From: Methanoregulaceae archaeon
GTDB taxonomy: Archaea > Halobacteriota > Methanomicrobia > Methanomicrobiales > Methanospirillaceae
Reading direction: 5' to 3'
Assembly: GCA_021371995.1 (NCBI GenBank)
Contig: JAJFVA010000010.1
Coordinates: 1-64,000 of the forward strand
DNA: 64,000 nucleotides
Shown: piece by piece, positions 53,512-62,463 of the stretch
How the letters are laid out: each line of letters opens with the position of its first letter
How positions within the stretch are numbered: the first letter of the stretch is position 1
Notes under the pieces: generated by a model
Databases searched by the model: none
The model's input: the letters and a program-made list of their open reading frames with translations, nothing else
What the model was told of the DNA's origin: nothing
Translations under genes and position numbers: made by a program

Positions 53512-55395
53512 GTGTACCGGCAATCAATTGAAGATCCGGAGGCATTCTGGGGGCATGCTGCAGAAGAAATATTCTGGGAAAAGCGATGGAATAAAGTTCT
53601 TGGGAATTCCAGCGGCCCATATTACCGATGGTTTGAAGGCGGGGTCCTCAACACCTGCCACAACTGCCTAGATCTCCATGTGGAACGCGGAAAAGGGGAA
53701 CATACCGCGCTCATTTACGACAGCCCGGTTACCTCGACCATACAGAAATTCAGTTACCGGGAACTGAGGGACCTCGTTGCAATGTGCGCAGGCGGACTCG
53801 TTCAGCATGGCGTGAAGAAAGGAGATCGCGTGGTCATCTATATGCCCATGATCCCTGAAACGGTTATCGCCATGCTGGCCTGTGCGAGGATCGGGGCAAT
53901 TCACTCGGTCGTATTTGGCGGCTTTGCTGCACGGGAACTCGCGGCACGAATCAGAGACGCACATCCAACGATGATTATATCGGCTTCCTGCGGGATAGAG
54001 ATCAGCAGAGTTATTCCTTATAAACCGCTGCTGGATGAAGCTATCACCCTTTCCGGAACCGGACCTGTCCAATGCGTGATATGTCAACGTCCCCATGCCC
54101 AGGCAACCCTTATCGAAGGACGGGATATTTCATGGGATACATTGATGGATGCTCAACCTGTCCCGTGTGTTCCCTGTAAAGCGACCGATCCCCTGTATAT
54201 CCTTTATACATCGGGAACCACGGGGATACCAAAAGGAGTGGTCCGGGATAACGGCGGACATCTTGTTGCACTAACCTGGAGTATGCGGTATATTTATGGT
54301 ATGAAGCCGGGAGAAGTCTTCTGGGCTGCTTCTGATGTCGGCTGGGTGGTAGGGCATTCCTATATTGTATATGCTCCCCTCGCATACGGTTGCACGACAA
54401 TTCTTTATGAAGGTAAATCGGTTGGAACTCCGGATCCGGGAGCATTCTGGAGGGTAATTGCCGAGCATGGGGTGGATGTGCTCTTCACTGCACCGACAGC
54501 GTTCCGCGCTATAAAGAGGGAAGACCCTGAAGGAGTATACATTAAAAAATACGACCTGTCCAGGTTCCGGATGCTCTTTCTCGCGGGTGAGCGGTGTGAT
54601 CCCGATACGCTCCACTGGGCGGAAAACCGGCTCAGCGTGCCGGTAATCGATCACTGGTGGCAGACTGAAACCGGCTGGGCAATCGGTGCCAATACCGCGG
54701 GTCTCGGGCTTCTCCCGGTGAAGGCAGGATCCTGCACAAAGCCGGTACCCGGGTATGATGTCCATGTGCTGGATGATCACGGTGAAGAACTTGCCCCGTC
54801 ACAGAGCGGGACTATCGCAATTAAGCTGCCACTTCCACCGGGGTGTCTCACCACGCTCTGGAACAATGATCATGACTTCTACAAGACCTATCTTTCAGAA
54901 TATCCCGGTTATTATCTTACCGGAGATGCGGGTTTCATTGACAGGGAAGGGTATCTCTGGATTATGGGACGGACCGATGACATCATTAATACCGCAGGGC
55001 ACCGGCTCTCCACCGGAGCCATGGAGGAGGTACTGGCATCGCACCCGGATGTGGCTGAATGCGCAGTGACCGGAGTTGCTGACGAGGTGAAAGGGGAGAT
55101 ACCGGTTGGGTTTGTCGTACTCAAGGCAGGAGTACACAGGGATCCCTCACGTATCGAGCAGGAACTCATCCTGATGGTAAGGGAGCGGATAGGGCCCATA
55201 GCATCTTTCAAACTTGCCCTGGTGGTGCGGAGACTTCCCAAAACACGGTCAGGGAAGATTCTTCGTGGAACTATCAAAAAAATTGCTGATGGCGCTGAAT
55301 ACCGGGTGCCGGCAACCATAGACGATCCGGCAATCCTTGATGAGATAAAACAGAGCCTGGCAATCAGGGGTTATGCAAAGCAGCAGAATAAATGA
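53512..55395 (+). CDS. AMP-forming acyl-CoA synthetase (acetyl/propionyl-CoA synthetase, PrpE-like)
   Basis: A 627-residue enzyme. The AMP-binding loop is YTSGTTGIPKGVVRDNGGH, the core motif TDDIINTAGHRLSTG, and the catalytic Lys lies in TRSGKILRGTIKK. VLNTCHNCLDLHV and DNGGH, with WWQTETGW, are of the acetyl/propionyl-CoA group. The only canonical in-frame start, GTG at 53512, cuts into the conserved YDEVYRQSIEDPEAFW block. A GTG at 53478 codes MKSYYRFG and would join that block if one base near 53499-53502 were removed, so the true N-terminus is probably there. Confidence 0.88.
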   Translation: MYRQSIEDPEAFWGHAAEEIFWEKRWNKVLGNSSGPYYRWFEGGVLNTCHNCLDLHVERGKGEHTALIYDSPVTSTIQKFSYRELRDLVAMCAGGLVQHGVKKGDRVVIYMPMIPETVIAMLACARIGAIHSVVFGGFAARELAARIRDAHPTMIISASCGIEISRVIPYKPLLDEAITLSGTGPVQCVICQRPHAQATLIEGRDISWDTLMDAQPVPCVPCKATDPLYILYTSGTTGIPKGVVRDNGGHLVALTWSMRYIYGMKPGEVFWAASDVGWVVGHSYIVYAPLAYGCTTILYEGKSVGTPDPGAFWRVIAEHGVDVLFTAPTAFRAIKREDPEGVYIKKYDLSRFRMLFLAGERCDPDTLHWAENRLSVPVIDHWWQTETGWAIGANTAGLGLLPVKAGSCTKPVPGYDVHVLDDHGEELAPSQSGTIAIKLPLPPGCLTTLWNNDHDFYKTYLSEYPGYYLTGDAGFIDREGYLWIMGRTDDIINTAGHRLSTGAMEEVLASHPDVAECAVTGVADEVKGEIPVGFVVLKAGVHRDPSRIEQELILMVRERIGPIASFKLALVVRRLPKTRSGKILRGTIKKIADGAEYRVPATIDDPAILDEIKQSLAIRGYAKQQNK

Positions 55396-55539
55396 GAGGC
55401 CGGGTTCAACTCACTCGAGATCCCGCGATAACAATGGAAGCAGACCATTACACCTCGCACTTTTTTTTGGTTCCTGTCACCCCTCAATTGTTAATCCTGA
55501 AAAACATCCGGACTGGTACGATCTTTTTCTCCTTAAAAT

Positions 55540-56034
55540 TTATGGATTAAGGATGTAAATCGCATAATTCAGCACAGTGGCAAATGAAACCCATAAGAGG
55601 TAGGGTATGAGCAGCCAGGCAGCTGCTTTTCGCACAGGGAAGAATGCAATCATGGTCGCCAGGATGAAAATCCAGAGGGGAAGTATGACCATAAGCCCGG
55701 CAACCGGGGATTCCAGTGCAAAGAAGGCAAATGACCAGATGGTATTCAGGATTAGCTGGATGGCAAACAGGACGAGAGGAATACGAACGTCACGGCCTTT
55801 CCTCCCTTCCATGATAACGAGATATAAGGATATCCCCATCAGGATATACAGTATGGTCCAGGCCGGTGCAAAAATCCATGAGGGAGGATTGAAGGCGGGT
55901 TTCACCAGGCTTTCGTACCATGTACCCGGCCCGGTACTGGTCACAAGTGCACCGAGAAAGCCGGCACAGTTGCACAATACTATCGCACCGATAAGGATCA
56001 GTGCAGATTGCCTGTTGAATGCTCGTTCTTCCAT
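55540..56034 (-). CDS. tspO: TspO/MBR family membrane protein
   Basis: About 164 residues with five membrane helices. GTWYESLVKPAFNPPSWIFAP, then AWTILYILMGISLYL and LILNTIWSFAFFALESP are the TspO signature with its many Trp and Pro. Proteins of the family bind porphyrins and are linked to stress. The ATG at 56034 begins MEERAFNRQSA; a longer frame upstream has an unlikely leader. Confidence 0.9.
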   Translation of the reverse strand: MEERAFNRQSALILIGAIVLCNCAGFLGALVTSTGPGTWYESLVKPAFNPPSWIFAPAWTILYILMGISLYLVIMEGRKGRDVRIPLVLFAIQLILNTIWSFAFFALESPVAGLMVILPLWIFILATMIAFFPVRKAAAWLLIPYLLWVSFATVLNYAIYILNP

Positions 56035-56351
56035 ATGATATCCTGTGTGTTGGGTCAGATAACATTTCCCCCATAAGGATACCAGGTGGAACAAGCAGCA
56101 GGTAATACCCGCATTACCTCAAAGAACTTGAGAAGTGGATTCCCGTGTTCAGGTAAGGAATGATTTTCCCGGCTTATTGCAGGCAGCAGGCATCCGGTTT
56201 CGGACCATGCAGCCTTTCCACGTCACACTGGTCCATTCAAGGAAAGAGCTGAGAGGCAGGGGATCAATTAACGCCAGGTGTCCGTAACCTGGCCTCTATC
56301 CGGTTCTTGGTATAGGTTAAATGTTTCCCGGTGCCAACACCATTGGGAACC
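56035..56351. promoter_or_regulatory. Divergent promoter region between tspO and aguB
   Basis: No gene is recognised in these 317 bases. TTGGTATAGGTTAAAT at about 56309-56324 is a TATA-like candidate for aguB with a short leader. Confidence 0.4.
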
Positions 56352-57212
56352 ATGGAACAGCGGACAGTGAGGATTGGACTGATCCAGAACGAAGTATCCG
56401 GGAATACTGAAGATAACCTCTCCCGTACCCTTGAACTGACCCTCGAAGCAGCTCGCAAGGGTGCACGGATCATCTGCCTCGAAGAACTGTTCAGAACACC
56501 ATATTTTCCCCAGTACGCATACAGGGATGCAACCTGCTATGCCGAAACTATCCCGGGACAGTCCACTCGTGAATTTGCCTCACTGGCGCGATCATGCGAA
56601 GTGTCCGTCATCGTCCCGTTATATGAAAGGGGTATGGACGGCAGGTTTTACAATGCAGCGGTGGTGATTGATGATACCGGCACGATCCTTACTCCCTACA
56701 GGAAAGTGCATATTCCCCATGATCCGCTTTTTTACGAACAAAATTATTTTTCCCGTGGTAATGGCTATCATGTCTATACCTGTGGACCGGTGAAAATTGC
56801 GGTCCTGATCTGCTACGACCAGTGGTTCCCTGAAGCGGCGCGTGCCGTAACCCTGATGGGGGCAGAAATAATCTTTTACCCGACCGCTATCGGCTGGATA
56901 AGGGGTCTTGAAGATCCGGGTGAAGGAGACTGGCGTGATGCATGGGAGACTGTCCAGCGGGGTCATGCTATTGCAAACGGGGTACACATTGCCACCGTGA
57001 ACCGTATTGGAACCGAGGGAGAACTCACATTCTGGGGGAGCTCGTTTATTACCGATTCATTCGGGAATATTGTTGCACGGGCAGGAAGCCATAATGATGA
57101 AGTTATTATTGCTGATATTTCGCTGGATATGAATGAGATGGTTCGCGAAGGATGGGGTTTTCTCCGGAACCGGAGACCTGATACCTACGGTATTCTCACA
57201 AAACTGGAGTGA
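56352..57212 (+). CDS. aguB: N-carbamoylputrescine amidase (nitrilase family)
   Basis: About 286 residues. The nitrilase triad is visible: Glu in ICLEELFRTPYF, Lys in YRKVHIPHDP and Cys in VLICYDQWFPEAAR. GDWRDAWETVQRGHAIANGV is typical of the carbamoylputrescine amidases. It hydrolyses N-carbamoylputrescine to putrescine, CO2 and NH3. The ATG at 56352 (MEQRTVRIGLIQN) is chosen over one seven codons upstream. aguA follows after 6 bases. Confidence 0.92.
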   Translation: MEQRTVRIGLIQNEVSGNTEDNLSRTLELTLEAARKGARIICLEELFRTPYFPQYAYRDATCYAETIPGQSTREFASLARSCEVSVIVPLYERGMDGRFYNAAVVIDDTGTILTPYRKVHIPHDPLFYEQNYFSRGNGYHVYTCGPVKIAVLICYDQWFPEAARAVTLMGAEIIFYPTAIGWIRGLEDPGEGDWRDAWETVQRGHAIANGVHIATVNRIGTEGELTFWGSSFITDSFGNIVARAGSHNDEVIIADISLDMNEMVREGWGFLRNRRPDTYGILTKLE

Positions 57213-57218
57213 AAGGCA

Positions 57219-58274
57219 GTGCATATTTGTTACGGTCCCGGCGAGGATACCCCACGCTCTCTCGGATACATGATGCCTGCAGAGTGGGAGAAGCAGGAAG
57301 GGATATGGATCTCCTGGCCTGGGGATGAGGATACCTTCACGGACCTTCGGCAGGTTGAACGTGCCTATACCCAGATGATCAGAGCGGTCTCCCCCTATGA
57401 AAAAATTCACCTGCTTGTCCGTGATGGGGAGACAGCAGAATACGTGATGGGTCTTTTCAGGGATAAGGAAATCAGGAGGGAACATCTGAAATTTCATCGG
57501 GCTGATTATGCCGACGTCTGGTTCAGGGATTATGGCCCGAGTTTTGTCATTCACCGTGACAAATCAGCGCTCGCCATGGTAGACTGGACATTTAATGCAT
57601 GGGGAAACAAATATCCGGGCCTCCTGTATGATGACATCATCCCCTCAATGATAAATCAGGATCTCGACATACCACGGTTTGTTCCCGGGATTGTCATGGA
57701 AGGGGGTTCAATCGATGTGAACGGATGCGGTACCGTCCTGACAACCAAACAGTGTCTCCTCAACCCGAACCGCAATCCCGGCCTCGACCGAACCGGGATC
57801 GAGTGGTATCTCCGGGAATATCTCGGTTGCAGCCATGTCCTCTGGTTAAATGAGGGAATTGCAGGGGATGATACGGACGGTCATGTTGATGATATCGCCC
57901 GGTTTGTGGATAATACAACAATCCTCTGTGCACTGGAAGAAAATCCTGATGATGAGAATTATCCGGCCCTGCTGGAAAACTATCATTTATTGAAAAAAGC
58001 CGTTGATCAGGATGGAATACCGATTACCGTTATCCCGATCCCAATGCCGGGAGAGATCAGGAATGACAACAGACTCCCTGCCAGCTATGTCAATTTCCTG
58101 ATAACAAACAAGCTGGTTCTCTTTCCCACCTTCAACCATCATACTGATGGGATTGCACAGACGATCCTTGAGGGAGTATTCCCGGGAAGAGATATAATTG
58201 GAATCGACTGCAGGGCGATGGTCCATGGTCTTGGAACACTCCACTGTATTAGCCAGCAGCAGCCCGAACCTTAA
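57219..58274 (+). CDS. aguA: Agmatine deiminase
   Basis: A 351-residue peptidyl-arginine-deiminase-fold enzyme. RDYGPSFV, VMEGGSIDVNGCGTVLTT, DDTDGHVDDIARFVD and the C-terminal Cys of GLGTLHCISQQQP are the active-site blocks. It converts agmatine to N-carbamoylputrescine and works with aguB as a two-step route from agmatine to putrescine. Start is GTG, six bases after aguB. Confidence 0.95.
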   Translation: MHICYGPGEDTPRSLGYMMPAEWEKQEGIWISWPGDEDTFTDLRQVERAYTQMIRAVSPYEKIHLLVRDGETAEYVMGLFRDKEIRREHLKFHRADYADVWFRDYGPSFVIHRDKSALAMVDWTFNAWGNKYPGLLYDDIIPSMINQDLDIPRFVPGIVMEGGSIDVNGCGTVLTTKQCLLNPNRNPGLDRTGIEWYLREYLGCSHVLWLNEGIAGDDTDGHVDDIARFVDNTTILCALEENPDDENYPALLENYHLLKKAVDQDGIPITVIPIPMPGEIRNDNRLPASYVNFLITNKLVLFPTFNHHTDGIAQTILEGVFPGRDIIGIDCRAMVHGLGTLHCISQQQPEP

Positions 58275-58621
58275 ATTGTGTGCTTTTTTCGAGAAAAGCT
58301 TAATCAATACTGTCCCCTGGGATTTCAGGCAAGTACTATGCAATGTCATAAACTGAGTAAAGCCATAAAAAGAGGGTATGATTAGTGGTAATGATGATCC
58401 CATCGTCACGGGCTCTTTTTGGGGCTTTTCCTGAAATATTCTGCCGGAGAGAGAATACGGGACGGAATATCCTTCTGAAAAGCGATGATGAAATATTCCG
58501 TATTTTTCTGACCAGAGATCTCCAGTAGATCTCTAGCTCTTACTATGGATATTTGACAATGCAGGAGTAATGAAAGTATACACCTGGCGGGATTACTAAG
58601 CCGGGATTGCAGGGCTGGACC
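58275..58621. promoter_or_regulatory. Intergenic region with an inverted repeat before the PHP-domain gene
   Basis: No gene is recognised in these 347 bases. An inverted repeat lies at 58514-58534, and TGAAATATTCCGTATTTTT near 58490-58507 offers AT-rich promoter candidates for the PHP-dinB unit. Confidence 0.4.
58514..58534. repeat. Inverted repeat AGAGATC-N7-GATCTCT
   Basis: Perfect 7-base arms around TCCAGTA, about 88 bases before the PHP gene. It could be an operator near the promoter of the PHP-dinB unit or a terminator for aguBA. Confidence 0.5.
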
Positions 58622-59503
58622 ATGGATGAGAACTGGGTTAATGAAAGGGTGCGATTTGAAGTTCCATCCTTAACAGATCTTTCCAGGGAGGGTATCAGTG
58701 CCGTTGACATGCACTGTCATACCAATCATTCTGATGCCCCGGTCAGGGTACCTGATGCTCTCCGTTATGCAGCAGGAAAGGGGATCGGGATAGCAATTAC
58801 CGATCACAACCAGGTCAGCGGCAGCATCGAGGCATTACAGAAAGCGACAACCACCCTTGTTATTCCGGGAATTGAAGTAAGTGCTTTTGATGGTCCGCAT
58901 ATCCTGATATATTTTTACTCGGCAGTGGATCTTGCGGATTTTTACAGAACTTCAATCGAAAAGAAAAAGCAAAATAGCCCGTATCTTGCCATCCGGGCAT
59001 CCACTTTTGATATCCTTGAGATGGCATCGGATTACTCATGTATCTGCAGTGCTGCCCATCCGTATGGGTATCTCCTGTTCAACAAGGGAATCGGGCGATG
59101 TGTTGAACGAAACTATCTGCCGGAAGAGCTGATCTCCCGCTTTGATGCAATTGAGGTAATAAGCGGAGGGATGCCGAGGTCAGAAAATATAAGGGCTGTG
59201 CATATGGCCAGAAAGTATCATCTCGGGTTCACCGGGGGAACCGATGCTCACCTTCTTCATGATTACGGAAGAGTCCTTACCTTTGCTTTTACTGAAACCG
59301 TGGATGAATTCCTGGATGCTGTCAAGGATCACCAGAACTATATTATCGGAAAAGAAAAGAGCCTTTTTGGGAAGGGGCTGATGGGTACCCTGATTGCCCC
59401 CCGTTATTTTCCTTATCTCTTCCCGTCACTTGCAATTCATTACGAGCAGAACGTCCCGAGAATCCGAAGGTTTCTCCTGCGTCAGCAGGGTCAGCAGAAG
59501 TGA
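58622..59503 (+). CDS. PHP-domain phosphoesterase
   Basis: About 293 residues. The PHP metal motifs are present in order: DMHCHTNHSDAP, AITDHNQ, IPGIEVSAFDGPHILIYF, CSAAHPYGY and GGTDAHLLHDYG. The protein probably hydrolyses a phosphoester, possibly a nucleotide. It overlaps dinB by 4 bases, so the two are translationally coupled, which hints at a DNA-repair role but does not prove it. The ATG at 58622 is preferred over a TTG at 58607. Confidence 0.82.
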   Translation: MDENWVNERVRFEVPSLTDLSREGISAVDMHCHTNHSDAPVRVPDALRYAAGKGIGIAITDHNQVSGSIEALQKATTTLVIPGIEVSAFDGPHILIYFYSAVDLADFYRTSIEKKKQNSPYLAIRASTFDILEMASDYSCICSAAHPYGYLLFNKGIGRCVERNYLPEELISRFDAIEVISGGMPRSENIRAVHMARKYHLGFTGGTDAHLLHDYGRVLTFAFTETVDEFLDAVKDHQNYIIGKEKSLFGKGLMGTLIAPRYFPYLFPSLAIHYEQNVPRIRRFLLRQQGQQK

Positions 59504-60684
59504 TGGATAAAAAAATGTCCGATCTCAACAGGCAAACAGGGACGAAGGGGCATGGAGAGGAACGGGTTGTACCGGAGACTCCACAAATCATCATCCATGC
59601 TGATATGGACAGTTTTTATGCATCGATTGAAGCACGGGAGCATCCGGAAATGGCAAAAAAACCAGTGGTGGTAGGAGCGGACCCCCAGGATGGTTTTGGC
59701 AGGGGTGTTGTCTGCACCTGTTCCTATGAGGCGCGTAAATATGGTATTCACTCTGCTATGCCCATCTCCCGTGCATTCCAACTCTGCCCGGATGCATACT
59801 TCCTCTCCCCTGATTTCAGCCTCTATGAAAAGGTTTCTTCCCGGGTGATGGAGATCATGAAACACTACCCGGGGAGATTTGAACAGGCAGGTATCGATGA
59901 GGCCTTTCTTGATTTCACCCATACCGGTTCCTTTGCAAATGCCTGCGAGAGAGCCATGCTCCTCAAAGAGGAAATACGGGTGAGGGAGGGGCTTACCTGT
60001 TCGATTGGTATCGCCACCGGCAAAATCCTTGCAAAAATTGCGTCCGATTTCCGGAAACCTGATGGCCTTACGGCAATTCTTCCAGACACGGCAAGGGAAT
60101 TTCTTGCACCTCTTCCAGTAGAAAAGATACCCGGTGTAGGAAAAAAGACTGCCGGGGACCTGCACGGACTTGGTATCTATACAATCGGGGATCTGGCATC
60201 AGCAGATATCCAGCATCTTATCGGGAAATACGGCCGCTCTGCAGCAGGCCTCCAGTCTATTGCACGAGGAGAAGATTGGAGTGGGATTGAAACACGTCAG
60301 GGATTCTGTTCGGTGAGCCGCGAAACCACCTTTGACCATGATACCTCTGATACCGGTCTCCTCATACTGACGCTCGATACCCTTGCACAAGACCTTTCAT
60401 CCTGGTGTGATAATGAGAGCATCTCTTATCGGACAGTTACGATAAAATTACGATACGAAGGTTTTATCACCCGGACACGGGCCAGGACTTTCGCAAGGCA
60501 TACCACTGGAATGAGAACAATACAGGGATGTGCATGGCAACTCTTCAGAGAATTATATGACGGCAGGAACGTCAGGCTGATCGGTATCAGGCTTTCAGGA
60601 CTTCGGGCAAGTGACAGAAAGCAGAAGAGGATCGGGGAATTTCATTCAACTACCCAGCAGAACGAGTATCGACCTGAAGAGTAA
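59500..60684 (+). CDS. dinB: DNA polymerase IV (Y-family, DinB/Dbh)
   Basis: A 394-residue Y-family polymerase. IIHADMDSFYASIEAREHPE holds the first metal-binding Asp, FEQAGIDEAFLDFT the catalytic Asp-Glu, and SIGIATGKILAKIASDFRKP the palm. The little-finger domain follows. The first 28 residues are an extra charged tail compared with most DinB proteins. No C-terminal PIP box is obvious. Confidence 0.95.
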   Translation: MMDKKMSDLNRQTGTKGHGEERVVPETPQIIIHADMDSFYASIEAREHPEMAKKPVVVGADPQDGFGRGVVCTCSYEARKYGIHSAMPISRAFQLCPDAYFLSPDFSLYEKVSSRVMEIMKHYPGRFEQAGIDEAFLDFTHTGSFANACERAMLLKEEIRVREGLTCSIGIATGKILAKIASDFRKPDGLTAILPDTAREFLAPLPVEKIPGVGKKTAGDLHGLGIYTIGDLASADIQHLIGKYGRSAAGLQSIARGEDWSGIETRQGFCSVSRETTFDHDTSDTGLLILTLDTLAQDLSSWCDNESISYRTVTIKLRYEGFITRTRARTFARHTTGMRTIQGCAWQLFRELYDGRNVRLIGIRLSGLRASDRKQKRIGEFHSTTQQNEYRPEE

Positions 60685-60805
60685 CCTGCGAGGGCGAGAC
60701 CCGGAGAATCGATGAAACGGGACTCCATATCATGCCATCACCCAAGATGCCGAAAGCGGAATAGTTATCCGTTATGGATATTCTCTATCAATAACCAGAG
60801 GCGAA

Positions 60806-61108
60806 ATGATGCCTGATGAGCTATCTGAAGATCCAGTCACCCGTTTATATATCCTGATCACGCGGTATACGGTGATCACAGGGTTGCCTGATATTGAATC
60901 CTACAGGAAAATTATCAGGGATAAACCCGGCCGCTGCATATTCAGAGGCTGCACTGAACCGATTGCATGGGAGGACCGCAAGGGCGAAAATTTCCTTTGT
61001 GAGGGGCATTATCACCTAATAAAACAGTGGATATCTGATGCCCGGAAAGGACTGATCCCGGGCAAGCATACAGCAATTTTTTCACAGGATCCCGGGAGGT
61101 CTTCATGA
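60806..61108 (+). CDS. Small zinc-finger-like hypothetical protein
   Basis: A 100-residue protein. CIFRGCTEPIAWEDRKGENF followed by LCEGHYHLIKQW offers Cys and His ligands for one zinc ion (C-x4-C ... C-x2-H). Two ATGs lie next to each other at the start and GAGG lies 9-12 bases upstream. I know no family. It lies 121 bases after dinB. Confidence 0.6.
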   Translation: MMPDELSEDPVTRLYILITRYTVITGLPDIESYRKIIRDKPGRCIFRGCTEPIAWEDRKGENFLCEGHYHLIKQWISDARKGLIPGKHTAIFSQDPGRSS

Positions 61109-61299
61109 CGCTTTTTTGTTCTCCAGTCAGAAGTTACAATACTCCGAATGGGCCTGTACGGGAAGAACTTGATACGATTAGGCAGAGAATACAAGGGATA
61201 TATGGAAGATCCTGATCTCTTCTCTTGTAATGAGCAATATATCCCAGAAAAACAAGTGCCTCCGAATTACCAGTAATAAGGGAAAGGGGACACAGATCT

Positions 61300-62463
61300 T
61301 CACTTTTCTGCTATCATTCGGGAAAGGATCCGTGCACCTTCATAACCAACTGTCCTCTGGCTTCCATGCATCACATCGATAATCCGGATACCGGGGATTG
61401 CTGCGAAGGGGCGCTCGAGCATTCCCCCCAGGATCACGCCGATGCCCTGTTCGGCTAAGGCAGCCTTAATCTCGTGATACGATGGCTCAACAAGGATCCT
61501 GCACTCACTCCCTGCAGCTTCCCTGATCTGCCCTGGCGAAGGGGGTGGAAAGTCAAGGACAATGAGACGGGGAGGGCATGAGAGATCGGAAAGGAACAGG
61601 GAGAGTGCGATCGCCCGCGTGGGACCTGCAAAAATGGCGATGTGAAGTGATGGGTCAATCGAAGGGAGATCGAAGGCATTCTCCCAAGGATTTTCTCCTG
61701 GAGAGAGGGACAGGGCAGAACGGATGGTTTCCAGGAATATTTCAGTTTGCCTTACCCCGATCGGGAGACTGGTGATAAGATATGGTGTGCCAAACTTTTC
61801 CAGGAGCACCTCGGCAGCACCCAGTCCCGAAGCCTCGCATACCACAACATTCAGAGCAACATCTCCCATTCTTGCAAGCTGCTCCCTTTGCAGCCCGGCA
61901 GTGAAGACTGCGTTGACCTTAATTCCTGATGAGGTTATGATATGTCGAATTTCTGTCAGATCGGGACCTGAACGGAGAACCCCAATAAGATTGACGGTTC
62001 GGAAGAGTGAATCCCCGGTGCTTCCGGCAAGGGCTGCGGCAACCTTGGCAAGGCAGTCGCGCAAACCCCCTGCATGATCTCCCTCAAAACCTCCGGAATC
62101 GATGGCGATGGCTTTTGATGCGACAGAGGCCTCCCGGACAGCCGCGCTGACGTCTTCCCCGATAATTCCTGTTGCACAGCAGGAAAGGACAAAGAGCAGA
62201 TCCGGGTGAAATGTGCTGTCAAGTTCAACAATAGCCCTTGTAAGTTTCTCTTCAGCACCAAAGATCACATCGTGCTCATCAAGGCATGTTGAAAATATCT
62301 CGCTTGGCCGGTCCCCCCTCATACCAAGGATATAATTGATGTGGTACACGCAGCCTTTCGGTCCATGCACAAGAATGATTGCATTCTTTATCGTCGAAAG
62401 CGCTTTTATCGTGCCAAAAAGCCTGCACGTACTTCGTGGAATTCTGGATGCTGCCTGCGGCAT
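61300..62463 (-). CDS. Orphan nitrogenase component-1-like protein (NifD/NifE superfamily)
   Basis: A 387-residue member of the nitrogenase component 1 superfamily. STCRLFGTIKALSTIKNAII, LVHGPKGCVYHINYIL, STCLDEHDVIFGAEEKL and LSCCATGIIGEDV align with NifD/NifE blocks, with Cys near 13, 38 and 95-96 placed to hold an Fe-S cluster. No NifH, NifK or cofactor-maturation gene is in this window, and the words do not match CfbD (F430 synthesis) well. Codons upstream of the ATG to a TAG at 62581-62583 remain open and read protein-like (FKDQAAQSSEEEPGGTYC), so the N-terminus is probably longer. Confidence 0.78.
   Translation of the reverse strand: MPQAASRIPRSTCRLFGTIKALSTIKNAIILVHGPKGCVYHINYILGMRGDRPSEIFSTCLDEHDVIFGAEEKLTRAIVELDSTFHPDLLFVLSCCATGIIGEDVSAAVREASVASKAIAIDSGGFEGDHAGGLRDCLAKVAAALAGSTGDSLFRTVNLIGVLRSGPDLTEIRHIITSSGIKVNAVFTAGLQREQLARMGDVALNVVVCEASGLGAAEVLLEKFGTPYLITSLPIGVRQTEIFLETIRSALSLSPGENPWENAFDLPSIDPSLHIAIFAGPTRAIALSLFLSDLSCPPRLIVLDFPPPSPGQIREAAGSECRILVEPSYHEIKAALAEQGIGVILGGMLERPFAAIPGIRIIDVMHGSQRTVGYEGARILSRMIAEK

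Noticed and set aside
61300-62463. Calling the nitrogenase-like gene CfbD of F430 synthesis
   Set aside because: The P-loop-like HGP region and following residues differ from the CfbD wording I know, and no cfbC-like reductase is adjacent; left as superfamily level.
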